A DNA stretch of 5,569 nucleotides from an uncultured Clostridia bacterium (GTDB lineage: Bacteria > Bacillota > Clostridia > Christensenellales > CAG-917), in NCBI GenBank assembly GCA_946056785.1, contig CAMGKS010000086.1, forward strand, positions 1-5,569, given 5' to 3'. Positions 1 to 5,464 of this stretch are shown here, one piece after another; the stretch's first letter is position 1; each line of letters starts with the position of its first letter. The translations under genes and the position numbers were made by a program. The notes below the pieces were generated by a model. It made no database searches and was not told the origin of the DNA. It worked only from the letters and a program-made list of their open reading frames with translations.

Positions 1-228
1 GAATCGCATTATTGCTCTCGCAATGGTAAGAATAGTTCCGCCGAATGCATAGCTTAAAATATTGACGGCAACCGCTACGGCAACGAAGGCAAAGAATATC
101 AACATTATTTTTATTCTTTTCTTTCTTATGAAAAAAATAGTCAACCCCGTTATCGTCAAAGCGAGCAAAATGAAATCGATAACGGCAAACGCATTAATAT
201 TTTTAAAATACTCGTAAAAATTAAACAT
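1..228 (-). CDS. Partial membrane protein, N-terminal 76 residues; possible diadenylate cyclase CdaA
   Basis: This open frame begins at the ATG at 226-228 and runs off the left edge without a stop, so it is too short and incomplete for a simple ORF list. A strong ribosome site, GGAGG (234-238), sits 5 bases before the ATG and fixes the start. The visible part has two or more hydrophobic segments (roughly residues 13-33 and 40-60) separated by a basic turn, IRKKRIK, and continues towards a further hydrophobic stretch. The order of a short N-terminal helix, an aliphatic segment starting ID-F-I, an 'IR' basic loop, another hydrophobic segment and an F-G-G-T-I-L turn resembles the membrane N-terminus of CdaA/DacA c-di-AMP synthases. 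The catalytic DisA_N domain, with its DGA and RHR motifs, would lie outside the window, so the assignment is an inference. It could be any small polytopic protein. Confidence 0.8.
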   Translation of the reverse strand, partial: MFNFYEYFKNINAFAVIDFILLALTITGLTIFFIRKKRIKIMLIFFAFVAVAVAVNILSYAFGGTILTIARAIMRF

Positions 229-314
229 TTTTTCCTCCGTTTTAAACCGTACAATTTAAAGCAAGCAGCTATGCTTTAGTAAAAATTCAGAAAGAACAAA
301 CAGCTAAGACGCTG
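229..314 (-). promoter_or_regulatory. Intergenic gap with weak promoter candidate before the 1-228 gene
   Basis: These 86 bases separate the stop of the 251-residue membrane protein from the next gene. On the minus strand TTTACT (278-283) and TTTAAA (255-260) are 17 bases apart and would place a start of transcription about 20 bases before the ATG, just ahead of the GGAGG site. Both hexamers match the sigma-A consensus at only 4 of 6 positions. A weak stem, AAAGCA (258-263) with TGCTTT (272-277), overlaps this candidate and could instead be a poor terminator. Readthrough from the upstream gene is equally possible. Confidence 0.3.
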
Positions 315-1070
315 TTAAACGTCGAAATCGTCGAAAACTTTGCTTTCTTCTTCAACGGTTCCTTCGATAACCGTTTTTCCGTCGTCCGAATTCGGTTTTT
401 TAGATAATAAATAATATGCAACTCCGATATAAACGACGTAAACCGCCAACAACACCGCGCCGACAATTATAGCCGTTTTTTCATTCGGGTCAAAAGTCAG
501 CGTCAGTCCTAACTCTTTTAACGCGTCGCCGAATTTATCCTGACTTAAATACATAATCACGTTAGACAAATAACCTAACGCTTTCCATGCAAAATACGGC
601 AACATAACGTTTAAAAAAACCGTGTGTCTGTTCTGATGAATCTTTTTCAAAACTGTGAAATGAGTCATAAGAATATATGCGACGCCGTTGACCGCTATCG
701 GACAGATATATTGCAAGAATACGTAAATTTCATCGTTTAAAAAGTTGAAAGAATATATAACGGCACAGATAAGATTCGCTATCATAGTAAACAGCAAAAC
801 GTTGAAAATAAAATAACCTTTTTCTATTTCCGGCGTCGTTTTCCTTATTATAAGAAACAGAATGTAAATCACTACAAATTGAATTGCGGCACTCAATAAA
901 CCGTCAATAAACACTACTTCGAAGAGGGCTAAAAACACGTTCGCCGCAACGCCGCTTAAAAACATTTCGCCGTATACAACGGAAATTTCATAAACGGAAA
1001 CAAGCACTTCGCTTATTGCCAATGCCAAGAACACCAATATTAAATTCGTTTTTGCAGAAGCTTTTTTCAT
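315..1070 (-). CDS. Polytopic membrane protein of unknown function (251 residues)
   Basis: I do not recognise a family. The protein has about six hydrophobic segments, near residues 8-27, 40-75 (probably two), 86-106, 115-138, 150-172 and 198-222, and few charges inside them. After the last segment comes a basic LLSKK stop-transfer and a roughly 27-residue hydrophilic tail that is strongly acidic (EGTVEEESKVFDDFDV). By the positive-inside rule the tail is probably cytoplasmic. A basic loop at 141-149 (LKKIHQNRH) is another likely cytoplasmic face. No catalytic motif or metal-ligand cluster was seen. The ATG at 1068-1070 is the only plausible start near the good ribosome site AAAGGAG (1097-1103), which lies 26 bases upstream with a palindrome in between. 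It follows holA after 260 bases and precedes a possible CdaA gene, so it is probably not co-translated with either. Confidence 0.8.
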   Translation of the reverse strand: MKKASAKTNLILVFLALAISEVLVSVYEISVVYGEMFLSGVAANVFLALFEVVFIDGLLSAAIQFVVIYILFLIIRKTTPEIEKGYFIFNVLLFTMIANLICAVIYSFNFLNDEIYVFLQYICPIAVNGVAYILMTHFTVLKKIHQNRHTVFLNVMLPYFAWKALGYLSNVIMYLSQDKFGDALKELGLTLTFDPNEKTAIIVGAVLLAVYVVYIGVAYYLLSKKPNSDDGKTVIEGTVEEESKVFDDFDV

Positions 1071-1079
1071 AATGCCCCG

Positions 1080-1096
1080 TATCGACGCCGTCGATA
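1080..1096 (-). promoter_or_regulatory. 17-base perfect palindrome between Shine-Dalgarno and start codon
   Basis: TATCGACG-C-CGTCGATA is a perfect inverted repeat with 8-base arms. It lies directly against the ribosome site AAAGGAG (1097-1103) and ends 9 bases before the ATG at 1068-1070. As RNA it can fold into a 7-bp stem with a 3-base loop. If folded, it would bring the Shine-Dalgarno sequence to an effective spacing of 9 bases; unfolded, the spacing is 26. It could instead be a DNA operator for a dimeric repressor. The repeat is directly visible; the function is inferred. Confidence 0.55.
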
Positions 1097-1103
1097 CTCC
1101 TTT
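1097..1103 (-). promoter_or_regulatory. Shine-Dalgarno sequence of the 315-1070 gene, unusually distant
   Basis: AAAGGAG is the only strong ribosome site upstream of this gene, but it is 26 bases from the ATG. No ATG, GTG or TTG lies at normal spacing in the reading frame. A closer CGGGG (1075-1079) could serve as a weak substitute. The intervening palindrome (1080-1096) may close the gap. Confidence 0.5.
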
Positions 1104-1330
1104 ACAATTTATTAGGTTAAGTTTGCGGTCAGTCTTTCAATCCGACTTTATAATCGTTATTTTACGTCGATTGTTTTTTCGGCAACTTTATGCCGTCGGC
1201 TTTTCGACGCTCCGTCTTTAACTGAATTTAATTTTCGTTCATCAGTTTACACCGAGATTATAAAATTAAGATTAAAGTTCAGCGTTAGCAATAAACTTTT
1301 TAATGCGGTTTAAATAAATTCAGTCAACCG
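1097..1330 (-). promoter_or_regulatory. Intergenic leader region with possible promoter
   Basis: This is the gap between holA and the 251-residue membrane protein; no gene was seen in it on either strand. A perfect TATAAT lies at 1257-1262 on the minus strand, but nothing close to TTGACA stands 16-18 bases before it. If used, it would give a leader of about 180 bases. A second candidate, TTGAAA (1135-1140) with CCTAAT (1111-1116 region) at about 18 bases, would give a very short leader. The region also holds competing short stems around 1180-1200 (CGGCA/TGCCG and GCCG-T-CGGC) and the dyad AACTGA (1220-1225)/TCAGTT (1242-1247). No convincing intrinsic terminator for holA was found; CGGTT (1306-1310)/AACCG (1326-1330) is weak. 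Confidence 0.35.
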
Positions 1331-2323
1331 TCAAATTAAATTTATGACTACGTTTTTCAATGCGGACGTTTCGCTGTATTTGCCGTTTAAAACGTCCTCA
1401 TACGTATCTTCGAGATAATCTACGTATTTTTTAAGTTGTTTCTGAGAAAAGTTTTTCGACTGCGATTTATATTGCTTGACTGCAAAGGGTTTTACGCCGA
1501 GCATTTCCGCAAGAATCTCGGGCGACGTAAAACTATCCAGCGAAACGCTAAGCAGACGTCTGAAATGATTGACCAACACTCCCAATACGGCAACAGCCGA
1601 AACGTTGAAACGGAAAAAATTGTTGAGAATTTTTAACGACTGTTCACTGTCGTGATTTCCCAAAGCCGCCGACAATTCAAAAATTTGCGATTCCATTTCG
1701 GGAGAAACAAGTTCGACCACTTCGCTCTGCGTAATATTGCCGTCTGTAAAATATCTGAGTTTTTCAAGTTCGCTTGAAATCCTTTGCATATCGCCGCCCG
1801 TAAACTGAACAAGAGTATTGACGGCATTTTTATCGATAGTAACACGCTTTTCTTTTCCGGATAAAATCTTTTCGATTTCATATTCGATTTCATCGGGATC
1901 GAGTTTTGCGCAATCGACTACAACGGCGAACTTTTCAAGCGAACGTAACATTTTTTTACCGTTTACGGCAACCAAGTCAGAGTTTGCCACCACTAAAACC
2001 AATACTGCATTTTCGTTGGGAGCAAGCAAGTACTTTTCAAGAATATTATAATCAGATTCTAAAAGTTTATCCGTAACGTCGGTTGCAAAGACTATACGCT
2101 TTTCATCCAACACCGGCAACGTGTCGAGGGCGTTAATAACCTTTTGTGCTCCAAAGGATACTATACTTATTTCGTCACAGTTAAAATCAATATATTCCGG
2201 AACTAAAATGCTCTTAATAGCGTTTGTCGCCATTCTACGCAGATAAGCGTCCTTGCCTTTAAGAATATAGCACGGAGCGACGTTTTGAGCTAAAGTTTTT
2301 TTTAATTCGCTGATTTTAACCAT
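1331..2323 (-). CDS. holA: DNA polymerase III subunit delta (clamp loader)
   Basis: HolA is the clamp-loader 'wrench' that binds the beta sliding clamp and helps open it for loading onto primed DNA. The 330 residues match the usual length. The N-terminal part has the degenerate AAA+ nucleotide-fold opening (CYILKGKDAYLRR, about 18-30) with no functional Walker A, as expected for delta. The segment DTLPVLDEKRIVF (67-79) corresponds to the clamp-binding loop region of the family. The middle domain carries GGDMQRISSELEKLRYF (176-192) and the linker IFELSAALGNHDSEQSLKIL (214-233). The C-terminal helical collar domain includes VNHFRRLLSV (251-260) and ends with NGKYSETSALKNVVINLI. The start at 2321-2323 aligns well with family starts, though the ribosome site is poor (AATGGG only). 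It is transcribed from its own promoter at 2351-2379. Its neighbours are not replication genes. Confidence 0.95.
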   Translation of the reverse strand: MVKISELKKTLAQNVAPCYILKGKDAYLRRMATNAIKSILVPEYIDFNCDEISIVSFGAQKVINALDTLPVLDEKRIVFATDVTDKLLESDYNILEKYLLAPNENAVLVLVVANSDLVAVNGKKMLRSLEKFAVVVDCAKLDPDEIEYEIEKILSGKEKRVTIDKNAVNTLVQFTGGDMQRISSELEKLRYFTDGNITQSEVVELVSPEMESQIFELSAALGNHDSEQSLKILNNFFRFNVSAVAVLGVLVNHFRRLLSVSLDSFTSPEILAEMLGVKPFAVKQYKSQSKNFSQKQLKKYVDYLEDTYEDVLNGKYSETSALKNVVINLI

Positions 2324-2350
2324 ACAAAACCCATTATCTGATGTTATACA

Positions 2351-2379
2351 ATTTTAACACTTTTTATTATTAATGTAAA
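2351..2379 (-). promoter_or_regulatory. Sigma-A type promoter for holA
   Basis: On the minus strand TTTACA (2374-2379, 5 of 6) and TAAAAT (2351-2356, 5 of 6) are exactly 17 bases apart. A TGn extension precedes the -10 (TGTTAAAAT). Transcription would begin near 2344, leaving a leader of about 20 bases. The short leader explains why there is little room for a Shine-Dalgarno sequence before holA. Confidence 0.7.
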
Positions 2380-2404
2380 GAATTTTCATTTTGTTGGATT
2401 GTGC

Positions 2405-2414
2405 ATTTTAACAC
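2405..2414 (-). promoter_or_regulatory. Second copy of the extended -10 element upstream of holA
   Basis: The ten-base string GTGTTAAAAT that forms the extended -10 of the holA promoter (2351-2360) is repeated exactly here, 54 bases upstream on the same strand. Its -35 region (TTTATG at 17 bases) matches only 3 of 6 positions, but extended -10 promoters tolerate that. It lies just downstream of the terminator at 2431-2455, so it could be a weak tandem promoter. Confidence 0.3.
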
Positions 2415-2430
2415 AAAATCTATTCAGCAT

Positions 2431-2455
2431 AAAAGGCCGTGAATCACGACCTTTT
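2431..2455 (-). terminator. Rho-independent terminator of the ABC transporter operon
   Basis: On the minus strand AAAAGGTCGTG (2445-2455) pairs with CACGGCCTTTT (2431-2441) around the loop ATT. In RNA this is an 11-bp stem with one internal G-U pair, with an A-run before and UUUU closing the stem. On the plus strand the same position is a C-A mismatch, so the minus direction is favoured. It stands about 190 bases after the ATPase stop and before the holA promoter, separating the two transcription units. The U-tract after the stem is short, so efficiency is uncertain. Confidence 0.7.
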
Positions 2456-2645
2456 AAAAATAATATTAAGCGTTTTGTTAAACGTTTTAACATAAAGCGT
2501 TTAAACTGCTTTTACGTAAAGCAGAATTTATGCCGCTGAAAAATAGCGTCGAATTTTAAAAACAGTTTGAATAATCGTTTTTATTGCTATCGGTTTTTAC
2601 AATCGGCTTTTACGTTTAGTTTAGTCCGTAACGTTCATAACGTTA
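2456..2645 (-). other. Hairpin-rich 3' untranslated region of the ABC operon
   Basis: No credible coding frame was seen between the ATPase stop and the terminator. The stretch holds three separate perfect inverted repeats with 7-bp arms: TAACGTT/AACGTTA (2629-2645, 3-base loop, beginning on the first base after the stop codon), CTGCTTT/AAAGCAG (2506-2524, 5-base loop) and TGTTAAA/TTTAACA (2476-2492, 3-base loop). It also holds a direct repeat AAGCGTTT at 2468-2475 and 2495-2502. These could protect the mRNA 3' end, act as weak terminators, or belong to a small RNA released from the transcript. AT-richness makes the weaker stems less telling. Confidence 0.4.
2629..2645 (-). repeat. 17-base perfect inverted repeat abutting the ATPase stop codon
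   Basis: TAACGTT-CAT-AACGTTA on the plus strand is a perfect dyad with 7-base arms and a 3-base centre. It begins on the base immediately after the TAA at 2646-2648. There is no U-tract beyond it, so it is not a classical terminator. Its shape, 7+3+7, matches the dyads at 2476-2492 and 1080-1096 although the sequences differ. Confidence 0.5.
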
Positions 2646-3734
2646 TTATAAAACTTTTCTTAAAAACTCTTTAAGCCTGTCGCACTTAGGATTTGCGAAA
2701 AACTCGTCAGGCGGACCTTGTTCCAGAATCTTGCCCTGCGCCATAAACAAAACTCTTGTGGCAACTTCTCTTGCAAAGCCCATTTCGTGAGTCACGATAA
2801 CCATAGTCATTCCCTCGTCGGCGACCTGTTTGATAAGGTCGAGAACTTCGCCGACCATTTCAGGGTCGAGAGCGGACGTCGGTTCGTCAAACAACATAAC
2901 CTTAGGATTCATAGCAAGCGCTCTCGCAATAGCAACACGTTGCTTTTGTCCGCCGGAAAGCGTGCTTGGATATTCGTCGGCTTTGCTTTCAAGTCCTATG
3001 CGTTCCAAAAGTTTCATAGCAGTTCTTTCTGCCGCCACTTTGATTGCTTTTGCGGAAACAAATTCAAGAGTCTTTTTCTCTTTGAGTTGTGCATGAGTCG
3101 TATGCGTAATTTTCCTTTCGTATTTTTCGACTCTTTCGGTAAGGCTCAATTTCTTTTTCGTAAGTTTGGCGTCGTAAGTTGCAAACGATTTTCCGGCAAT
3201 GTCCTTTATAGTTTTCGTCTCTTCCCACTTAGCGATAACGGGAACCAATTCGGCATTTAAGTTATCAACCGTTTTCCTTAACTTGGCAACTCTTTTATCT
3301 ACTCTTGCATTGTATTTAGCTCCGAACTTTTCAAACCATTTATTATATATCGGCACAAAGAAATTATGCAATTTAATTTTTCTCATATTGTCTTTGCCGA
3401 TTTTACACGGTGCTAAAGTTATGTTCTTTTTGACGGTAAGATTGTTGAAAAGGTTAAATTGCTGAAACACCATACCCATTTTCTGACGTTGTTCGTTTAT
3501 ATTTACCTTTACGTCGGCTAAATCTATGCCGTCAAAAAATATTTTTCCTGCCGTCGGGTCTTCAAGACAGTTGAGACAACGCAAAAACGTTGATTTGCCT
3601 CCGCCCGACGGACCGATAATAGCAATTTTTTCACCTTCTTTAATCGATTCGGAAATATCGTCCAATACAAGGAGATTGCCGAAACTCTTTGTAAGATTCT
3701 GCACTTTTAAAATTTCAGTTTCAGTTTTCGCCAT
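2646..3734 (-). CDS. Polar amino-acid ABC transporter ATP-binding protein with large internal insertion
   Basis: This is the ATPase of a GlnQ/ArtP/HisP-type importer and should work as a dimer on the cytoplasmic face. All nucleotide-site motifs are intact: Walker A GPSGGGKST (41-49), Q-loop VFQQFNLF (89-96), signature LSGGQ (259-263), Walker B VMLFDEP (279-285), D-loop SALD (287-290) and H-loop His316. At 362 residues it exceeds the usual 240-250. The excess is one block, about residues 113-228, between NITLAP and the helix AAERTAMKLLERIGLESKADEYP, inside the helical subdomain. The block is lysine-rich (about 24 Lys and 6 Arg against 14 Asp/Glu) and includes heptad-spaced V149, L152, V156, L159, L163 and V166, suggesting a coiled coil. 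The start is set by AAGGAG (3744-3749), 9 bases before the ATG. The gene overlaps the permease by 14 bases, indicating co-expression and probable translational coupling. Confidence 0.93.
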   Translation of the reverse strand: MAKTETEILKVQNLTKSFGNLLVLDDISESIKEGEKIAIIGPSGGGKSTFLRCLNCLEDPTAGKIFFDGIDLADVKVNINEQRQKMGMVFQQFNLFNNLTVKKNITLAPCKIGKDNMRKIKLHNFFVPIYNKWFEKFGAKYNARVDKRVAKLRKTVDNLNAELVPVIAKWEETKTIKDIAGKSFATYDAKLTKKKLSLTERVEKYERKITHTTHAQLKEKKTLEFVSAKAIKVAAERTAMKLLERIGLESKADEYPSTLSGGQKQRVAIARALAMNPKVMLFDEPTSALDPEMVGEVLDLIKQVADEGMTMVIVTHEMGFAREVATRVLFMAQGKILEQGPPDEFFANPKCDRLKEFLRKVL

Positions 3735-4536
3735 TGTCGTTGTCTCCTTCTTTTGAACTGACGTTTGTATTTGCTACAGAAGAATAAGCATGAATTTTAT
3801 TTTGCGATATTTTTTTTCTCGTCACGACGTTTTTATTGTCCGCCCTGCGAAGTCTTTTTTCAATAAGCCTTAAAATAAGCGTTATTATAAGTACGATGAT
3901 AAGATAAATAATCGCCAATATCATATAATCGACCAAAGCCATATAGTTTCTGGCGACTATTCTTTGCACTGCAAAGGTTATATCGATAACGGCTATGTAG
4001 CCTGCTACCGACGTATCTTTAAGCAAAGTTATAAGTTCGTTGCCCATTGTCGGCACAACCGATTTAACCGCCTGCGGAATTACGATTCTTATCATCGACG
4101 TATTGTATGAAAGTCCTAATGCTCGTCCCGCTTCGAGTTGCCCTTTATCAACGGAAAGCAACGCTCCACGGATAAATTCAGACTGATAGGCGGCACTGTT
4201 AAGACCGAATACCAAAATAGCTATGAACATTGTTCCCTGTTCGGAATTCGTCAGCATCGAACCTGCAAGCAGTCCGAAATACATCAAAAGCAACTGAACG
4301 ACTATCGGCGTACCGCGAACGACCGTTACGTATACGTCGCAAATCTTTTCAAGTATTTTAAGCGGCCAGTTGCGATACTTCGGCTTGACTTTTACTATTG
4401 CAATAAGCGTTCCTAAAACTATACCGATTGCAAACGCCGAAAACGCAATTATCAGGGTTGTCTTCAACCCTGATAATAATTGCATATGGTACTTAGTCAG
4501 AACCGACCAGAATTTTTCAAAAAAATTGTCCCACAT
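3721..4536 (-). CDS. Polar amino-acid ABC transporter permease (HisM/GlnP family)
   Basis: This is the membrane subunit of the importer, probably acting as a homodimer because only one permease gene is present. The N-terminus has the family opening GLKTTLIIAFSAFAIGIVLG (23-42), then VVRGTPIVVQLLLMYFG (72-88). The EAA loop that docks onto the ATPase is clear, EAGRALG...IVIP (135-154), followed by NELITLLKDTSVAGYIAVIDIT (166-187). About five membrane segments are visible, the last near 204-226. After the usual family ending (IEKRLRRAD, to 233) there is a further tail of about 38 residues, hydrophilic and rich in Asn, Ser and Lys. The ATG is 4 bases after the binding-protein stop with no strong ribosome site, suggesting coupled re-initiation. 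A 13-bp hairpin is encoded within codons 20-30. Confidence 0.95.
   Translation of the reverse strand: MWDNFFEKFWSVLTKYHMQLLSGLKTTLIIAFSAFAIGIVLGTLIAIVKVKPKYRNWPLKILEKICDVYVTVVRGTPIVVQLLLMYFGLLAGSMLTNSEQGTMFIAILVFGLNSAAYQSEFIRGALLSVDKGQLEAGRALGLSYNTSMIRIVIPQAVKSVVPTMGNELITLLKDTSVAGYIAVIDITFAVQRIVARNYMALVDYMILAIIYLIIVLIITLILRLIEKRLRRADNKNVVTRKKISQNKIHAYSSVANTNVSSKEGDNDNGEN
4448..4477 (-). repeat. Perfect 13-bp hairpin inside the permease coding sequence
   Basis: ATTATCAGGGTTG (4448-4460) and CAACCCTGATAAT (4465-4477) are exact reverse complements around a 4-base loop. Allowing a 3-base bulge, the stem extends to GCAATT (4445-4450) pairing with AATTGC beyond 4477. On the mRNA it lies about 60-90 bases after the permease ATG, encoding LLSGLKTTLII. 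No U-tract follows, so it is not a terminator. Similar structures between binding-protein and membrane-protein genes are known to stabilise the upstream message, as in malE-malF; here that role is an inference. Confidence 0.75.
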
Positions 4537-4540
4537 AATC

Positions 4541-5383
4541 TTATTCGCCTAATCCGCTTGAAAGTCCGTATTTACTGAAGATGGTTTCGATTGTTCCGTC
4601 GGCAATCAATTTGTCCATTGCTTTGTTGATTTTGTTCAACAATTCCGTGTTGCCTTTCTTTACGGCGAATGCATAATCTTCACCGGTAAGGACTACGGTA
4701 GAAGCTGCGATACCTTCGATTGCGGCGACCAATTTGCTTGCCGGTACTGCGTCGATGATAACGTAATCAACAGTTCCGTTTTTAAGAGCTTGTACTGCAA
4801 GAACACCTGATTCATAACCTACAGCCGTCGCTCCGATTCCTTCATAGTCGTCTGAATCGCCGGATACGTAAGCATAACCTGTTGTTCCGTTTTGGACGCC
4901 GATTCTCTTGCCTTTAAGTGCAGCTTCTATCGATGCGATAGCGCTGTTTATGTCTTCTTCGCTATCTGACGCTGCTACGACGTCAAGAATTGCACTGCCG
5001 TTTTTAGCGATTACAACCTGGCTTGAGCTGAAATATGTTTGCGTAAAATCTACAGATTGTTTACGTTCGTTTGTTACGGTAAGTCCCGCCATGGCTATGT
5101 CTTGCTGTCCGCTTGCGACCGAACCGACAACCGAATCGAATGCCATATCTTTAATCTTGCAAGTCAATCCGAGTTCTTTTGCGAGTGCCGCTGCAATATC
5201 CATATCGATACCGGTAGGATTTCCGCTTTCGTCAAGATATTCAAACGGTTCAAAGTAACAGTTCGTCGCTACGTTCAAAACGCCGTCTTCGATACCTGTC
5301 GTCTCTTTGTTGCAAGCCGCAAAGGCGAAACAACAAGCAATGACTGTTGCTAAAACCAAAATAATTCCAATAGCTTTTTTCAT
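4541..5383 (-). CDS. Amino-acid ABC transporter solute-binding lipoprotein
   Basis: This is a family 3 (PBPb, GlnH/ArtJ/HisJ-like) binding protein that delivers an amino acid to the permease encoded next. The N-terminus is a lipoprotein signal: MKK, a hydrophobic core and a lipobox ending at Cys24 (FAAC-NK). An alternative VIAC ends at Cys17, but Cys24 followed by a polar linker fits better. The mature part has FEPFEYLDESGNPTGIDMDIAAALAKELG (44-72), with Phe44 at the aromatic substrate-stacking position, and TVTNERKQSVDFTQTYF (102-118), with Arg107 expected to bind the substrate carboxylate. GVQNGTTG (162-169) and VIIDAVPA (208-215) follow; Asp211 is expected to bind the amino group. The 280-residue length is slightly above the norm because of about 20 extra residues near 132-153. 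AGGAG (5394-5398) stands 10 bases before the ATG. First gene of the operon; the exact substrate cannot be read from sequence. Confidence 0.95.
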   Translation of the reverse strand: MKKAIGIILVLATVIACCFAFAACNKETTGIEDGVLNVATNCYFEPFEYLDESGNPTGIDMDIAAALAKELGLTCKIKDMAFDSVVGSVASGQQDIAMAGLTVTNERKQSVDFTQTYFSSSQVVIAKNGSAILDVVAASDSEEDINSAIASIEAALKGKRIGVQNGTTGYAYVSGDSDDYEGIGATAVGYESGVLAVQALKNGTVDYVIIDAVPASKLVAAIEGIAASTVVLTGEDYAFAVKKGNTELLNKINKAMDKLIADGTIETIFSKYGLSSGLGE

Positions 5384-5424
5384 AGTTTTTATTCTCCTGA
5401 ATTTTGTTTTTCTTTGATGATGCC

Positions 5425-5453
5425 ATTATGCCACCACTTAAATAAAAATGCAA
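5425..5453 (-). promoter_or_regulatory. Promoter of the ABC importer operon
   Basis: On the minus strand CATAAT (5425-5430, 5 of 6) carries a TGn extension (TGGCATAAT), and TTGCAT (5448-5453, 3 of 6) lies 17 bases upstream. Transcription would begin near 5418, leaving a leader of about 35 bases that contains the AGGAG ribosome site. A weak -35 offset by an extended -10 is a common Gram-positive pattern. Confidence 0.55.
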
Positions 5454-5454
5454 T
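5437..5454. promoter_or_regulatory. Candidate ArgR/AhrC operator over the -35 region
   Basis: The plus-strand 18-mer CTTAAATAAAAATGCAAT agrees at 16 of 18 positions with the Bacillus ARG-box consensus CATGAATAAAAATKCAAK. It covers the -35 hexamer (5448-5453), a position where a bound repressor would block transcription. The consensus is AT-rich and so is this region, which raises the chance of a false match. No arginine regulator gene is in the window. Confidence 0.4.
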
Positions 5455-5464
5455 TATTTTGCAT
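5448..5464. repeat. Inverted repeat ATGCAA-N5-TTGCAT upstream of the ABC operon
   Basis: The arms 5448-5453 and 5459-5464 are exact reverse complements. The left arm is also the -35 hexamer and part of the ARG-like box. The dyad shares the TGCATAAA half-site with the palindrome at 5493-5512, suggesting repeated binding sites for one regulator. Confidence 0.4.

Noticed and set aside
1306..1330. A stem CGGTT/AACCG after holA as its terminator
   Set aside because: Only 5 bp with a 15-base loop and no U-tract.
1633..1893. An 86-codon minus-strand frame inside holA
   Set aside because: It lies in another frame of a complete, recognisable holA and has no ribosome site or family resemblance.
2718..3260. 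A 180-codon open frame on the plus strand across the ATPase gene
   Set aside because: It is antisense to an intact ATPase with all motifs, is rich in Phe, Ser, Cys and Arg as shadows usually are, and resembles no protein.
3051..3398. The ATPase extra block as an intein, a mobile insertion or a frameshifted fusion
   Set aside because: No Cys/Ser start or His-Asn end of an intein, no inverted terminal repeats, the frame is unbroken, and base composition looks like the flanks.
5250..5453. A 67-codon frame overlapping the start of the binding-protein gene, possibly a leader peptide
   Set aside because: Its internal ATG overlaps the -10 element, it runs out of frame through the binding-protein signal sequence, and its Tyr/Arg-rich product looks like a shadow.
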